A stretch of 64,000 bases of DNA from Pseudidiomarina marina (GTDB lineage: Bacteria > Pseudomonadota > Gammaproteobacteria > Enterobacterales > Alteromonadaceae), in assembly GCF_003987045.1 (NCBI RefSeq), contig NZ_PIPZ01000003.1, positions 186,001 to 250,000 of the forward strand, given 5' to 3'. Shown piece after piece: positions 26,851-36,654 of the stretch (its first letter is position 1; each line of letters opens with the position of its first letter). A model generated the notes under the pieces. The model had not been told where the DNA came from, did not search any database, and worked only from the letters and a program-made list of their open reading frames with translations. Both the position numbers and the translations under genes were made by a program.

Positions 26851-28143
26851 TTATTTAAGCTTGGCGTAATCGAATACCCAGTTCACGTAAAGTTCGGTAC
26901 CCGTTTTTAATGCATCCTCGTCAGCATAGAAGTACGGCGAGTGGTTGCTTGGCGCCTCTGCCGGATCTTGTCCTTCCGGCGTAATTCCTAAAAATACGAA
27001 TAACCCCGGAACCTCCAAAGCATAAAACGAGAAGTCCTCCGCACCAGTTACTAATGCATTTACCTTCACATTGTCGGTGCCTGCTACGCGTTCCATGGTT
27101 GGTAACATTTTGCGTGTCAGCTCTGGGTCATTAATGGTAACAGGGTAACCTTCATCAATGTGGACATGTGCTTCAGCGCCACTGGCTTTCGCGGTGTGCT
27201 CTGCGGTAGCTTTCAAGTTCTCAAAAATTTGCGCACGGTTATCCATATCAAAGTTACGAATGGTGCCTTCTAAGTACACTTCGTCTGGGATGATGTTGTT
27301 ACGTACACCGCCCTCGACAATGCCGAAGCTCACAACCGCTGGCGCTTTGGTGATATCGATTTGACGTGACACAATGCTTTGCGTGTTACTGATTATTTGT
27401 CCTGCGGCCACAATCGGATCGACACCGCCCCAAGGGCGTGAGCCATGAGTTTGGCGGCCTTTTACATTAATTTCGAAACGGTCTGACGACGCCATCAGTG
27501 GGCCTTCACGATAGCCAATTTGTCCGGTGTTACCGGCCGACCAGACGTGGATGCCAAACACCGCTTCTGGCTGGTACTGCTCAAACAGACCTTCTTTTAG
27601 CATCAGCTCAGCGCCGCCTTCTTCACCTACTGGCGCGCCTTCTTCAGCCGGCTGGAAGATAAATACCACATTACCAGCAAGCTGATCGCGCATCGCCGTG
27701 AGCTGCTCAGCCGCACCCATTAACATGGCCACATGTAAGTCATGGCCGCAGGCATGCATAACACCAACTTCTTTACCGCGGTATTCAGAAACTGCTTTTG
27801 ATGCGAACGGCACGTCGGTTAATTCAGTGACTGGTAGTGCATCCATATCAGCGCGTAAGGCAATTGTTGGGCCCGGCTTGGCACCCTTGAGTAAACCGAC
27901 CACACCAGTGTGCGCAACGCCGGTTTGTACCTCTAAGCCGAGCTCTTCGAGGTGCTCTGTGATGACTTTGGCAGTGCGGAATTCACGGTTACTTAATTCA
28001 GGATGTTGGTGCAAGTCGCGGCGCCACTCAATGACTTTTTGTTCGAGATCGGCGCCAATTTTTACGGGCTGTTGAGCTGCTGCCGCACCAGCAAATGAAC
28101 CAAGCGCTGTGATGAGCGCTAAACTTAATAGATTGTGTTTCAT
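26851..28143 (-). CDS. Exported M20-family amidohydrolase
   Basis: A 430-residue protein with a Sec signal peptide (MKHNLLSLALITALGSF then AGAAAAQ). The M20 aminoacylase/hippurate hydrolase-type peptidase motifs are RRDLHQHPELS, ALRADMDALPV, MHACGHDLHVAMLMG and the catalytic Glu in FIFQPAEEGAP, and ALVTGAEDFSFYA later. It would remove acyl groups from N-acyl amino acids or cleave peptides in the periplasm using two divalent metals. I chose the ATG at 28143 because GAAGGTAG lies just upstream and a signal peptide starts there; an in-frame start 9 codons earlier lacks both. Confidence 0.92.
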   Translation of the reverse strand: MKHNLLSLALITALGSFAGAAAAQQPVKIGADLEQKVIEWRRDLHQHPELSNREFRTAKVITEHLEELGLEVQTGVAHTGVVGLLKGAKPGPTIALRADMDALPVTELTDVPFASKAVSEYRGKEVGVMHACGHDLHVAMLMGAAEQLTAMRDQLAGNVVFIFQPAEEGAPVGEEGGAELMLKEGLFEQYQPEAVFGIHVWSAGNTGQIGYREGPLMASSDRFEINVKGRQTHGSRPWGGVDPIVAAGQIISNTQSIVSRQIDITKAPAVVSFGIVEGGVRNNIIPDEVYLEGTIRNFDMDNRAQIFENLKATAEHTAKASGAEAHVHIDEGYPVTINDPELTRKMLPTMERVAGTDNVKVNALVTGAEDFSFYALEVPGLFVFLGITPEGQDPAEAPSNHSPYFYADEDALKTGTELYVNWVFDYAKLK

Positions 28144-28242
28144 GGCAACTACCTTCAGGTTAAAAAACAAACATGAAATGAGTATGCCGCTTTTCGGACT
28201 ACATTGCCAAGCTCAACGATGGTCGTATAGCTTATGAAATGT

Positions 28243-28881
28243 TCAGAATATCTCGATTGTTGCGGGTAAGTCTGCGAAGTGCTCGTAAGTTGGCCAAGGC
28301 GCTGTAATGTCAAACATCTCTCCGGCATAGTGAAATTTTAATTTCCATGCATGTAGATGAAGATGCTCAGCAACCTCTCCGCCGTATCGTTCATCGCCGC
28401 AAATGGGCACACCGAGGCTTTTTAACGCGACGCGTAGCTGATGGGTACGCCCTGTGATGGGTTTCAGCACATAAAAGCGATACCCCGGTTTGAGTGAATA
28501 ACTGAGAAAACGTGTCTGCGCTGGGTTTTCTTGGCTGTGAAGTAAACGCCAATTACCGCGGCGAACCTTTTGCATATCGCCACTAATTAGTCCCTGCTTT
28601 TTCTTTGGTTTGCCAGCGCTGATGGCAAGGTAAAATTTTTGCATTTCGCGGTGAGCAAAAAGGCCGCTTAGTGTTGCGGCTGCATCATGGTTACGGGCTA
28701 CTAACAAGGCGCCAGATGTTGGTGTGTCTAAGCGATGTACGGGCCACAATGGTTCACCGAGTTGCTCGCTAAGTTGATGAACCACGCTGAACTCGTTATC
28801 GTTGGCATGCATCGGCGCGCCGGCGGGCTTATCTAGCACATAAAAATCAGGGTGGCGAAATACTATGGATAACTCTCGCAT
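28243..28881 (-). CDS. RluA-family RNA pseudouridine synthase
   Basis: A 212-residue single-domain pseudouridine synthase without an S4 domain. The catalytic motif WPVHRLDTPTSGALL holds the Asp (about residue 51), and the C-terminal part has KPITGRTHQLRVALKSLGVPICGDERYGG. It isomerises uridine in rRNA or tRNA; the exact position is unknown. It belongs to a short RluA/TruC-like branch. It diverges from trmH with about 48 bases between start codons. Confidence 0.9.
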   Translation of the reverse strand: MRELSIVFRHPDFYVLDKPAGAPMHANDNEFSVVHQLSEQLGEPLWPVHRLDTPTSGALLVARNHDAAATLSGLFAHREMQKFYLAISAGKPKKKQGLISGDMQKVRRGNWRLLHSQENPAQTRFLSYSLKPGYRFYVLKPITGRTHQLRVALKSLGVPICGDERYGGEVAEHLHLHAWKLKFHYAGEMFDITAPWPTYEHFADLPATIEIF

Positions 28882-28929
28882 GCCGTTATACTTGCCTCAG
28901 TTCTATATAAAATATAGTTGGAAATCATC

Positions 28930-29616
28930 ATGTCGCCGGAGCGCTTCGCACGTATTTCGCAACTGTTAGACCAGCGTCAACCTGATCTTACGTTGTGTTT
29001 GGAGAGTGTCCATAAAAATCATAATTTAGCCGCTTTAGTTCGCACTGCCGATGCCGTAGGTGTGCATGAAGTGCATGCTATCTGGTACGAGCGCCATTTT
29101 CGAATGACACGTGGTGCAGCCGTCGGTAGCGAAAAATGGGTGAAAGTTAACCATCACGATGGCTTGCAGCCGGCCATTGATCAGTTGCGTGACGAGGGCA
29201 AACAAATTCTCGTTACCAATTTGTCTGATCAAGCCGTTGATTTTCGAACCATTGATTACACCAAACCCACGGCGATTATATTAGGGCAAGAACGCCGTGG
29301 CGTCACATCTGAAGCGATTGCTGCGGCAGACCATCAAATTATTATTCCGATGGTGGGCATGGCCGAATCGCTGAACGTCTCGGTTGCGGCGGCGGTGATT
29401 ATGTATGAGGCGCAGCGTCAACGTGAGGCTGCAGGGTGTTATCAACAACCGACATTGGCTAAAACTGAGCGCCAGCGCGTACTTTTTGAAGGCGGGCATC
29501 CGATATTTGCGCGACTTTGCCGACTCAATGATATTCCGTATCCAGCACTTGATGAACAAGGTCAAATTGCTGCTGATGAAACTTGGTGGCAACAAATTCG
29601 GAGTGCCAAGCGATGA
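28930..29616 (+). CDS. trmH: tRNA (guanosine(18)-2'-O)-methyltransferase
   Basis: A 228-residue SPOUT methyltransferase that methylates the ribose of G18 in the tRNA D-loop. It shows MSPERFARISQLLDQRQPDL at the start, NLAALVRTADAVGVHEVHAIW, and the knot motifs ILGQERRGVTSEA and IIPMVGMAESLNVSVAAA. A conserved C-terminal extension is present. The ATG at 28930 matches the E. coli start; a TTG 4 codons earlier is less likely. It overlaps recG by 4 bases (ATGA), as expected for this conserved pair. Confidence 0.96.
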   Translation: MSPERFARISQLLDQRQPDLTLCLESVHKNHNLAALVRTADAVGVHEVHAIWYERHFRMTRGAAVGSEKWVKVNHHDGLQPAIDQLRDEGKQILVTNLSDQAVDFRTIDYTKPTAIILGQERRGVTSEAIAAADHQIIIPMVGMAESLNVSVAAAVIMYEAQRQREAAGCYQQPTLAKTERQRVLFEGGHPIFARLCRLNDIPYPALDEQGQIAADETWWQQIRSAKR

Positions 29617-31694
29617 CTTCAGATGGCCTGCATCGAATTCCATTAAGCACGCTAAAAGGCGTGGGGCCAAAGCTCCAAGCGAAGCTTGAGAAGCTTGGTT
29701 TGGTAAGTGTGCAGGACGTTTTATTGCATCTACCGCTGCGTTATGAAGATCGCTCGCGTATCTATCCGATTGCGGCATTACAGTCCGGTACCAGTGCAAC
29801 GGTTATTGCTGAGGTGGTGAAAGCCGAAGTGGCCTATGGTAGGCGACGAATGCTGAAAGTGAGAGTGCGTGACGCCAGCGGTGTGCTAAACCTGGTGTTT
29901 TTTCAATTTTCAGCCGCGCAATTAAAGCAATTTGCACAAGGAACGCAATTACAATTATTCGGTGAAGTGCGCCGTGGCATCAATGGCCCAGACATGATTC
30001 ATCCTGAATATAAGATTGTTGAGGGGGTAGCGCCGCAGCTTGGTGAAGAGGTTTTAACGCCGGTTTACCCTGCCACTGAAGGGGTGCAGCAAGCGACATT
30101 GCGTAAAATAAGCGAGCAAGCACTCACTTATTTAAATGAACAAGCTTTGCCTGAATTACTGCCGGAGCCATTGCGGCCAGGCGGAATTAGCTTAGCGCAA
30201 GCACTTCGAACCTTGCATCGTCCGCCGCTTGATGTCAGCTTGCAACAATTAACCGAAGGTACACACCCCGCTCAGACACGCTTAGCCGCTGAAGAATTAT
30301 TGGCGCACCAGCTTAGTTTGTTGAAATTGCGCGCGGTAAAACAAGCACATCAGGCACGTTCGCTACAAGTGAACACCGCCCTTGAGCAAGCGTTTCTGGC
30401 GCAGCTACCATTTAAGCCAACAGGAGCACAGCAGCGTGTTGTACAAGAAATTCAGCACGATTTAGCACTCGATTTTCCGATGATGCGACTCGTTCAGGGG
30501 GATGTTGGCTCGGGCAAAACCTTGGTGGCAGCATTGGCCGCATTAACCGCTATCGGGCAAGGATATCAAGTTGCATTGATGGCACCAACCGAGATACTTG
30601 CGGAGCAACATGCACTGACGTTTCGGCAGTGGCTCGAACCGTTAGGTGTGCGCGTGGGTTGGCTTGCGGGCAAACAAAAGACCAAAGAACGACAAGAAAA
30701 CTTAGCGCACATAGCTAACGGTGATGTGCAGTTTATTGTTGGTACGCATGCACTTTTTCAAGCTGACGTGAATTATCACAACTTAGCGCTCGTGATTATT
30801 GATGAACAGCACCGTTTTGGCGTGCACCAACGTTTAGAATTGCGTCAAAAGGGCGTGGTTCAGGGGTATCAGCCGCACCAACTGATCATGACAGCAACGC
30901 CCATTCCAAGAACGCTCGCGATGACGGCCTATGCCGATTTAGCAACGTCAATTATCGACGAGTTGCCGCCGGGTCGAACACCAGTAACAACTGTGGCGAT
31001 TCCGGATACACGCCGCGACCAAGTGATTGAGCGCGTGCATCAAGTGTGCACCGAACAGGGCCGCCAAGCGTATTGGGTGTGTACGCTCATTGAAGAGTCG
31101 GAGGCTCTGCAGTGCCAAGCCGCCGAAGATACCGCAGCGCAATTACAAGAAGCGTTACCGAACTTGCGCATTGGCTTGGTTCATGGTCGTTTAAAAAGCC
31201 AAGAGAAAGAAGCTGTAATGGCTGCGTTCAAAGCGCACGAACTTGATTTGCTGGTGGCGACAACTGTCATCGAAGTTGGCGTTGATGTACCGAATGCGAG
31301 CTTAATGATTATTGAAAACCCCGAACGGCTTGGGTTGGCTCAGTTACACCAGTTGCGAGGCCGTGTAGGTCGCGGTGCTGCAGCCAGTCACTGTGTATTG
31401 CTTTATCATGCGCCGTTATCGAAAACAGCGACCAAAAGATTAGCTGTACTTCGCGATAGCAGCGATGGTTTTGTTATTGCGCAACGTGATTTAGAACTTC
31501 GTGGCCCAGGTGAGTTGCTCGGGCAAAAGCAAACAGGCTTAACCGAAATGAAAGTGGCTGACTTGGTGAAACATAGTCATTTAATCGATCAAGTTCAGCA
31601 CCTTGCCCACACGATTTGGGAACGCTACCCACAAACAGCTGATGCATTGATCCAACGCTGGTTACCGCGTCGTGATCACTACGCCCAAGCTTGA
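29613..31694 (+). CDS. recG: ATP-dependent DNA helicase RecG
   Basis: A 693-residue branch-migration helicase acting on stalled forks and Holliday junctions. The N-terminal wedge/OB domain has LSTLKGVGPKLQAKLEKLG and LHLPLRYEDR, then the Walker A GDVGSGKTLVAALAAL, DEQHRFGVHQR (motif II, DEQH), MTATPIPRTLAM, the C-terminal helicase lobe ATTVIEVGVDVPNAS and LHQLRGRVGRG, and GQKQTGL. The ATG at 29613 overlaps the trmH stop; GGAG is 8 bases upstream. The usual length is about 690. Confidence 0.97.
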   Translation: MTSDGLHRIPLSTLKGVGPKLQAKLEKLGLVSVQDVLLHLPLRYEDRSRIYPIAALQSGTSATVIAEVVKAEVAYGRRRMLKVRVRDASGVLNLVFFQFSAAQLKQFAQGTQLQLFGEVRRGINGPDMIHPEYKIVEGVAPQLGEEVLTPVYPATEGVQQATLRKISEQALTYLNEQALPELLPEPLRPGGISLAQALRTLHRPPLDVSLQQLTEGTHPAQTRLAAEELLAHQLSLLKLRAVKQAHQARSLQVNTALEQAFLAQLPFKPTGAQQRVVQEIQHDLALDFPMMRLVQGDVGSGKTLVAALAALTAIGQGYQVALMAPTEILAEQHALTFRQWLEPLGVRVGWLAGKQKTKERQENLAHIANGDVQFIVGTHALFQADVNYHNLALVIIDEQHRFGVHQRLELRQKGVVQGYQPHQLIMTATPIPRTLAMTAYADLATSIIDELPPGRTPVTTVAIPDTRRDQVIERVHQVCTEQGRQAYWVCTLIEESEALQCQAAEDTAAQLQEALPNLRIGLVHGRLKSQEKEAVMAAFKAHELDLLVATTVIEVGVDVPNASLMIIENPERLGLAQLHQLRGRVGRGAAASHCVLLYHAPLSKTATKRLAVLRDSSDGFVIAQRDLELRGPGELLGQKQTGLTEMKVADLVKHSHLIDQVQHLAHTIWERYPQTADALIQRWLPRRDHYAQA

Positions 31695-31736
31695 TTTCGT
31701 AGTACACTAGCGGCAGATGATGAAAAAGGTTTAAAC

Positions 31737-32492
31737 ATGAAAGAATCGAATCAAGACACGATCGACTTTGGATACAAACAAGTCGCGAAAACCGAGAAGC
31801 AAAACTTAGTCGCTAACGTGTTTAATTCCGTGGCGCAAAAATACGATGTCATGAACGATCTGATGTCGTTTGGCATTCATCGTTTGTGGAAGCGTTACAC
31901 CATTGATTGCAGTGGTGTGCGAACTGGCATGAAGGTGCTCGATATTGCTGGTGGCACCGGTGATCTCACCGCACAGTTTTCACGCCGCGTGGGCCCAACT
32001 GGCGAGGTCGTCTTAGCGGATATTAATGATGCGATGTTAGAAGTTGGGCGCGATAAACTTCGCAACCGCGGTATTGTTGGCAATGTACGTTATGTGCAGG
32101 CAAACGCTGAAGAGTTGCCGTTTGCAGATGATAGTTTCGACATTATTACCATCGCATTTGGTTTGCGCAACGTGACTGACAAACAGAAAGCCCTGGAATC
32201 TATGTTCCGCGTATTGAAGCCAGGCGGGCGATTATTGGTGCTTGAATTTTCGAAGCCAATACAACCCTTGCTCAATCAAGCTTACGATTTTTATTCGTTT
32301 AACGTGTTGCCGAAAATGGGCCAACTCGTCGCTGGTGACGCAGACAGTTATCAATATCTCGCCGAATCGATACGCATGCACCCCGACCAGGAAACGCTGA
32401 AAGGGATGATGGAAAAAGCCGGTTACGATCAGGTCACCTATGACAATTTGACCGGTGGTATTGTGGCGCTGCACCGCGGGTTTAAATTCTGA
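31737..32492 (+). CDS. ubiE: Ubiquinone/menaquinone biosynthesis C-methyltransferase UbiE
   Basis: A 251-residue SAM methyltransferase for C-methylation of the benzoquinol (ubiquinone) or naphthoquinol (menaquinone) ring. Motifs: [33 protein letters not shown] (SAM motif I), [12 protein letters not shown], and [15 protein letters not shown]. It starts the ubiE-ubiJ-ubiB-tatABC cluster that is conserved in gammaproteobacteria and overlaps ubiJ by 1 base. Confidence 0.97.
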   Translation: MKESNQDTIDFGYKQVAKTEKQNLVANVFNSVAQKYDVMNDLMSFGIHRLWKRYTIDCSGVRTGMKVLDIAGGTGDLTAQFSRRVGPTGEVVLADINDAMLEVGRDKLRNRGIVGNVRYVQANAEELPFADDSFDIITIAFGLRNVTDKQKALESMFRVLKPGGRLLVLEFSKPIQPLLNQAYDFYSFNVLPKMGQLVAGDADSYQYLAESIRMHPDQETLKGMMEKAGYDQVTYDNLTGGIVALHRGFKF

Positions 32493-33112
32493 TGTTGTGG
32501 ACGGTCTTTCCTACCGGTGCGGCGGAAGCTTTTGCGAATCACTTATTAAGTTTAGATACGCAATCGTCAGAGCGGCTGCGCAAACTAACCGACAAACGTG
32601 TTCGTGTAACGTTGCATGAGTTGGGTAAGCCATTCACCATCACCGCGTTAGCCGAAGGCGTTGTATTAAGTTGGGTGGATTCCGACGCGGTTGATTGCCA
32701 TATTATGACCCGCCTAGCGGTACTGCCCGAATTACGCGATACCGCCAATATCACCCGTTTGATTAAAGCTGATGCCCTCGATATTGATGGTGACCCCATG
32801 TTGGCACAGCAATTCAGCAAATTGTTTGTCGAGCTTGATATTGATTGGCAGGAGCAATTAGCGCAGCGTTTGGGCGATGTTCCTGCACACTTTGTTAGCC
32901 AAGCCTTTTTGCGCGGCAGAAAATGGCTACAGCAAGCTTTGGCTGACCAACAAGCCTGGGTGCGCGATGTTCTAGTTGAAGAGAAGCGTGTGCTGGTAAG
33001 CGCCGACGAATTTGAAGAGTTCAAACTAAACCTGCAGCAAGTACGGGCAAAACTCGATCGTCTCGAACGTGATTTTAGAACCAACTTTCCGTTAAGTGAT
33101 AAAGGAAACTAA
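32492..33112 (+). CDS. ubiJ: Ubiquinone biosynthesis accessory factor UbiJ
   Basis: A 206-residue protein with an N-terminal SCP2 sterol-carrier-like domain (about 15-115) and a C-terminal charged helical region (about 165-200) including [20 protein letters not shown], a likely coiled coil. UbiJ binds ubiquinone intermediates and organises the soluble Ubi complex with UbiK. It was identified by position between ubiE and ubiB and by fold; sequence conservation in this family is low. The ATG overlaps the ubiE stop. Confidence 0.9.
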   Translation: MLWTVFPTGAAEAFANHLLSLDTQSSERLRKLTDKRVRVTLHELGKPFTITALAEGVVLSWVDSDAVDCHIMTRLAVLPELRDTANITRLIKADALDIDGDPMLAQQFSKLFVELDIDWQEQLAQRLGDVPAHFVSQAFLRGRKWLQQALADQQAWVRDVLVEEKRVLVSADEFEEFKLNLQQVRAKLDRLERDFRTNFPLSDKGN

Positions 33113-33114
33113 TC

Positions 33115-34761
33115 GTGAGCCAGCGCATTAGCCGAGCCTATAAAATTGCGAAAACCTTCCTCACCTATGGTTTGGATGAGATTATTCCTGCGCGCTGGTT
33201 ACCTTGGAGTTTACGCATTGGCCGCTATGGGCTGTTTTGGATGCCCAATAAGCATAAACAAAAATCGGCAGGAGCGCGGTTACGGCTTGCACTTGAGTCA
33301 CTCGGACCGGTCTGGGTTAAGTTTGGTCAGATGCTCTCCACGCGTCGCGATTTATTGCCGCCGGATATAGCCAACGAGCTGGCGAAGCTACAAGACAAAG
33401 TACGCGCTTTCCCCGGTGAACAAGCGCAGCAGCTCATCGAAAAAGCGCTGGGTTTGCAGCACATTAATGACGCCTTCGATGACTTTTCGGTACAACCATT
33501 AGCCTCGGCGTCGATTGCTCAAGTTCACACGGCGCGCTTAAAGCATGGTGATGATGCTGGCGCTGATGTTGTAATAAAGGTGATTCGTCCTGACATACGC
33601 GCAGATATTGATGCTGATTTGCGATTAATGGAGACCTTGGCTGGCGTTCTGGCTCGCCATTTACCAGATGGCCGTCGGCTTAAGCCAAAGGAAGTTGTTA
33701 AGGAATACCGTAAAACACTACTAGACGAGTTGGATTTGCTTCGCGAAGCCGGCAACGCTATTCAGCTCAAGCGCAACTTTGAGAATTCGCCGCTGCTATA
33801 CATACCAACGGTTTATAGCGATTACAGTCGACACAACGTGATGGTGATGGAGCGCATTGATGGTATTCCTGTAAGCGATGTCGATACCTTGATGGCCATG
33901 GGCGTGAATATGAAAATTCTTGCCGAACGCGGTGTCGAAGTGTTTTTCACGCAGGTGTTTCGCGACAGTTTCTTCCATGCTGATATGCATCCTGGCAATA
34001 TTTTCGTGTCGCGCGATAACCCAGATAACCCAAGCTATTTAGGCATTGATTTTGGCATAGTCGGTACGCTTAACCGTGAAGACAAGCGCTATTTAGCCGA
34101 AAACTTTTTGGCATTCTTTAATCGTGATTACCGCAAAGTAGCCGAGTTGCATGTGGATTCAGGTTGGGTGCCGGCACATATCAATGTGGAAGAATTTGAG
34201 TCAGCGATTCGAACGGTGTGTGAGCCGATATTTAATAAGCCATTGGCAGAAATTTCTTTTGGCCATGTGCTGGTGAATTTATTTAATACAGCGCGCCGCT
34301 TTGAAATGGAAGTGCAACCGCAGTTAGTGCTATTGCAGAAAACGCTGTTATACGTTGAAGGCTTAGGTCGTACGCTTTACCCTCAACTGGATTTATGGCA
34401 AACCGCGAAGCCATTTTTAGAAAAATGGATGAAGGAACAATTAGGTTGGCGTGCGGTTGTGCGTTCATTACAAGAAAACGCACCGTTTTGGGCAGAAAAA
34501 CTGCCAGAAATGCCAACCTTGCTTTATGATTATCTGAAAAGCCAACGGCCGCAGGCACTTGCGCAACAGCAATTGTTGGCACAAATGCGCGAAGCGCAGC
34601 AGCGGCAGAGCAGGCAGATTGGCTGGGCCGCGGTAACCTGTGGTTTGATTATAAGTACCACAATTTTATATGTAACTGAGCAACCACTATGGCTGGTTGC
34701 ATCTACTGCAGCAGTCGCTGTGCTTTGCGGTGCAGTGCTGTGGCGTCGAAAAAATTCATAG
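33115..34761 (+). CDS. ubiB: Ubiquinone biosynthesis regulatory kinase-like ATPase UbiB
   Basis: A 548-residue ABC1/ADCK/UbiB atypical kinase. It has the KxGQ motif [19 protein letters not shown], the Ala-rich loop [13 protein letters not shown], the catalytic [10 protein letters not shown] and metal-binding IDFGIVG. Two C-terminal membrane segments (about 500-545) anchor it in the inner membrane. It is required for coenzyme Q synthesis; ATPase activity is thought to help extract lipid intermediates. The GTG start at 33115 is 2 bases after ubiJ. Confidence 0.97.
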   Translation: MSQRISRAYKIAKTFLTYGLDEIIPARWLPWSLRIGRYGLFWMPNKHKQKSAGARLRLALESLGPVWVKFGQMLSTRRDLLPPDIANELAKLQDKVRAFPGEQAQQLIEKALGLQHINDAFDDFSVQPLASASIAQVHTARLKHGDDAGADVVIKVIRPDIRADIDADLRLMETLAGVLARHLPDGRRLKPKEVVKEYRKTLLDELDLLREAGNAIQLKRNFENSPLLYIPTVYSDYSRHNVMVMERIDGIPVSDVDTLMAMGVNMKILAERGVEVFFTQVFRDSFFHADMHPGNIFVSRDNPDNPSYLGIDFGIVGTLNREDKRYLAENFLAFFNRDYRKVAELHVDSGWVPAHINVEEFESAIRTVCEPIFNKPLAEISFGHVLVNLFNTARRFEMEVQPQLVLLQKTLLYVEGLGRTLYPQLDLWQTAKPFLEKWMKEQLGWRAVVRSLQENAPFWAEKLPEMPTLLYDYLKSQRPQALAQQQLLAQMREAQQRQSRQIGWAAVTCGLIISTTILYVTEQPLWLVASTAAVAVLCGAVLWRRKNS

Positions 34762-34776
34762 AAAACGAGGCATGAC

Positions 34777-34989
34777 ATGGGTGGAGTAAGTCTTTGGCAA
34801 TTACTGATTATTTTAGTGATTGTGGTGCTGTTGTTCGGTACCAAACGGTTACGCAACATAGGTTCGGATTTGGGCTCTGCAGTGAAAGGGTTCAAGAAAT
34901 CTGTCAGCGATGAACCGGCGGACAACGACGCAGAAAAGAAACAGCTGGATCAAAAACAGCAAGCCGCTGACCAAGACAAAGATAAGTAA
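34777..34989 (+). CDS. tatA: Sec-independent translocase subunit TatA
   Basis: A 70-residue protein: one N-terminal membrane helix (about 5-21), the hinge [21 protein letters not shown] with the essential FG motif, an amphipathic helix and a charged acidic/lysine tail. TatA oligomers form the protein-conducting element for folded twin-arginine substrates. It leads tatABC, 15 bases after ubiB. Confidence 0.96.
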   Translation: MGGVSLWQLLIILVIVVLLFGTKRLRNIGSDLGSAVKGFKKSVSDEPADNDAEKKQLDQKQQAADQDKDK

Positions 34990-34994
34990 TTCAC

Positions 34995-35342
34995 ATGTTT
35001 GATATCGGCTTTTGGGAACTCATCGTGATTGCCATTCTGGGCTTGATCGTGTTGGGCCCGGAACGCTTGCCGGGCGCGTTGCGTGCTTTGCAACGCACCG
35101 TGCGCCGCGTTCGAGAGTTCTCAAGTAATGTGCAGAATGAGCTTAAACATGAGCTTCGCATCAAAGAACTGCATGAACATTTACAGCAAGCCGAACAGCT
35201 GGATATGGATAAGTTGCCGCCGGAGCTGCAACGCTCGGTCGCTGAGTTAAAAGCAGCGGCACAGCAAGTGCAACGGCCTTACGCAGCGAAGCAAGATGAT
35301 GCGCCAGTAACCAAGAAAGATGACAGCGACAAGCATGAGTAG
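34995..35342 (+). CDS. tatB: Sec-independent translocase subunit TatB
   Basis: A 115-residue protein beginning MFDIGFWELIVIAILGLIVL and LGPERLPGALR, the TatB membrane helix and conserved Glu/Pro hinge, followed by a long amphipathic helix. It forms the twin-arginine signal receptor with TatC. It is somewhat shorter than E. coli TatB (171). It starts 5 bases after tatA and overlaps tatC by 8 bases. Confidence 0.96.
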   Translation: MFDIGFWELIVIAILGLIVLGPERLPGALRALQRTVRRVREFSSNVQNELKHELRIKELHEHLQQAEQLDMDKLPPELQRSVAELKAAAQQVQRPYAAKQDDAPVTKKDDSDKHE

Positions 35343-36072
35343 TCAATCGCCGTTACTTGATCATTTATTGGAACTGCGCAATCGACTGTTGCGTAGTGTT
35401 GTTGTCGTTGGTCTCGTTTTTGCCGTAGCGGCGGTTTTTGCCGACGAGTTATATCACCTATTGGCGGCGCCAATGTTGGCGAGCCTGCCACAAGGTGCCA
35501 GCATGATAGCCACCGATGTGGCGACCCCGTTTTTTACTCCATTTAAACTGGCTTTTGTGGTGTCAATTGCAATTGCCGTGCCTTATTTGTTGTGGCAATT
35601 ATGGGCATTTATCGCGCCAGGGCTATATCGCAAAGAAAAACGTCTCGTTGTGCCGTTACTCGCAAGCAGTACACTACTGTTTTATGCTGGCGCGGCCTTC
35701 GCCTATTTTGTGGTGCTACCGTTGGCACTTAATTTCTTTGCCTCAGCAGCCCCTGCCGGCGTGACGGTTGCCACCGATATCGCTAGTTATCTCGATTTTG
35801 TACTGACCATCTTCATGGCATTTGGTATTGCTTTTGAGACCCCGGTAGCCATTATCTTGTTGTGTTGGACCGGAGTTACCAATGTCACTTCATTGCGTAA
35901 AAAGCGCCCATATATTATTGTCGGTGCTTTCGTAGTGGGCATGTTACTCACGCCACCCGACGTTATTTCACAAACCTTGTTAGCAATACCAATGTGGTTA
36001 TTGTTTGAACTTGGATTAGTGATTGCGGGTCTATATTCAACCGAATCAAAAACCGAACAACATCAGGATTAA
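35335..36072 (+). CDS. tatC: Twin-arginine translocase subunit TatC
   Basis: A 245-residue protein with six membrane segments that recognises the twin-arginine motif. Conserved blocks: LLDHLLELRNRLLRSV (cytoplasmic N-terminus), YLLWQLWAFIAPGLYRKEKR (first cytoplasmic loop region) and the Glu in FGIAFETPVAI. The ATG at 35335 (MSSQSPLLDHL) is preferred; an ATG 5 codons earlier in frame, inside tatB, is possible. Confidence 0.96.
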   Translation: MSSQSPLLDHLLELRNRLLRSVVVVGLVFAVAAVFADELYHLLAAPMLASLPQGASMIATDVATPFFTPFKLAFVVSIAIAVPYLLWQLWAFIAPGLYRKEKRLVVPLLASSTLLFYAGAAFAYFVVLPLALNFFASAAPAGVTVATDIASYLDFVLTIFMAFGIAFETPVAIILLCWTGVTNVTSLRKKRPYIIVGAFVVGMLLTPPDVISQTLLAIPMWLLFELGLVIAGLYSTESKTEQHQD

Positions 36073-36075
36073 ATT

Positions 36076-36654
36076 ATGACCAAGCAGTTTGTGTTTCTTT
36101 CAGTTGCTGCCATGTCCGTATTATGGGTGGTTTCCAGCCCAGCTCAAGCGCAGTCATTGGAGCAGCAGTTAGCACAATGTACAACAATTAAAAATCCGCT
36201 AAAACGGCTCGTATGCTTTGATGACGTTGCGGCAGGGAACCTCACTTCTGACGCCGCCGCAGCCGCTGATACAGCGAGTCCAGTCGCAGGCACGCCAGCG
36301 AATGCACGGGCGCAAGAGCGCGTTCAAGAGCGAGCCAACAATACGGGGCGCGCTCAACAGAACGAAACTGAACAAAGTAAGCGCGACCGCTTTGGTTTTG
36401 AGCATTTACCCGATGAAAAAGATGCTGCAGAGCCAGACCGAATGACGATTCGCATTGCCAGTCATTCGCGTAACAAAGTCGGTGTATTGACCATCGAAAC
36501 TACTGATGGCCAAGTGTGGGAGCAAATCAGTGCTGAGCGGTTCATCATCAAAGAGAACGAACCGTATTATCTCGAGCGCGGTTTATTTGGTAGTTACTTC
36601 TTCCTCGGTCGCGACGATAGCCCCCGCCGTACGCGTGTTAAACGTATTAAATAA
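36076..36654 (+). CDS. Exported protein of unknown function between tatC and tatD
   Basis: A 192-residue protein with a Sec signal peptide (about 1-25, ending AQAQS). The mature N-terminus has an LAQC...RLVCFD motif seen in several exported gammaproteobacterial families. A low-complexity region rich in Ala, Arg, Glu and Gln (about 55-100) separates it from a C-terminal domain containing VGVLTIETTDGQVWEQ and FGSYFFLGRDDSPRRTRVKRI, which looks like a small beta-barrel. It starts 3 bases after tatC and its stop overlaps the tatD start by 1 base, so it is translated within the tat operon. I do not recognise a function. Confidence 0.8.
   Translation: MTKQFVFLSVAAMSVLWVVSSPAQAQSLEQQLAQCTTIKNPLKRLVCFDDVAAGNLTSDAAAAADTASPVAGTPANARAQERVQERANNTGRAQQNETEQSKRDRFGFEHLPDEKDAAEPDRMTIRIASHSRNKVGVLTIETTDGQVWEQISAERFIIKENEPYYLERGLFGSYFFLGRDDSPRRTRVKRIK

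Noticed and set aside
29281-29799. Minus-strand open frame of 172 codons across the trmH-recG junction
   Set aside because: It is antisense to two conserved overlapping genes and shows no recognisable domain.
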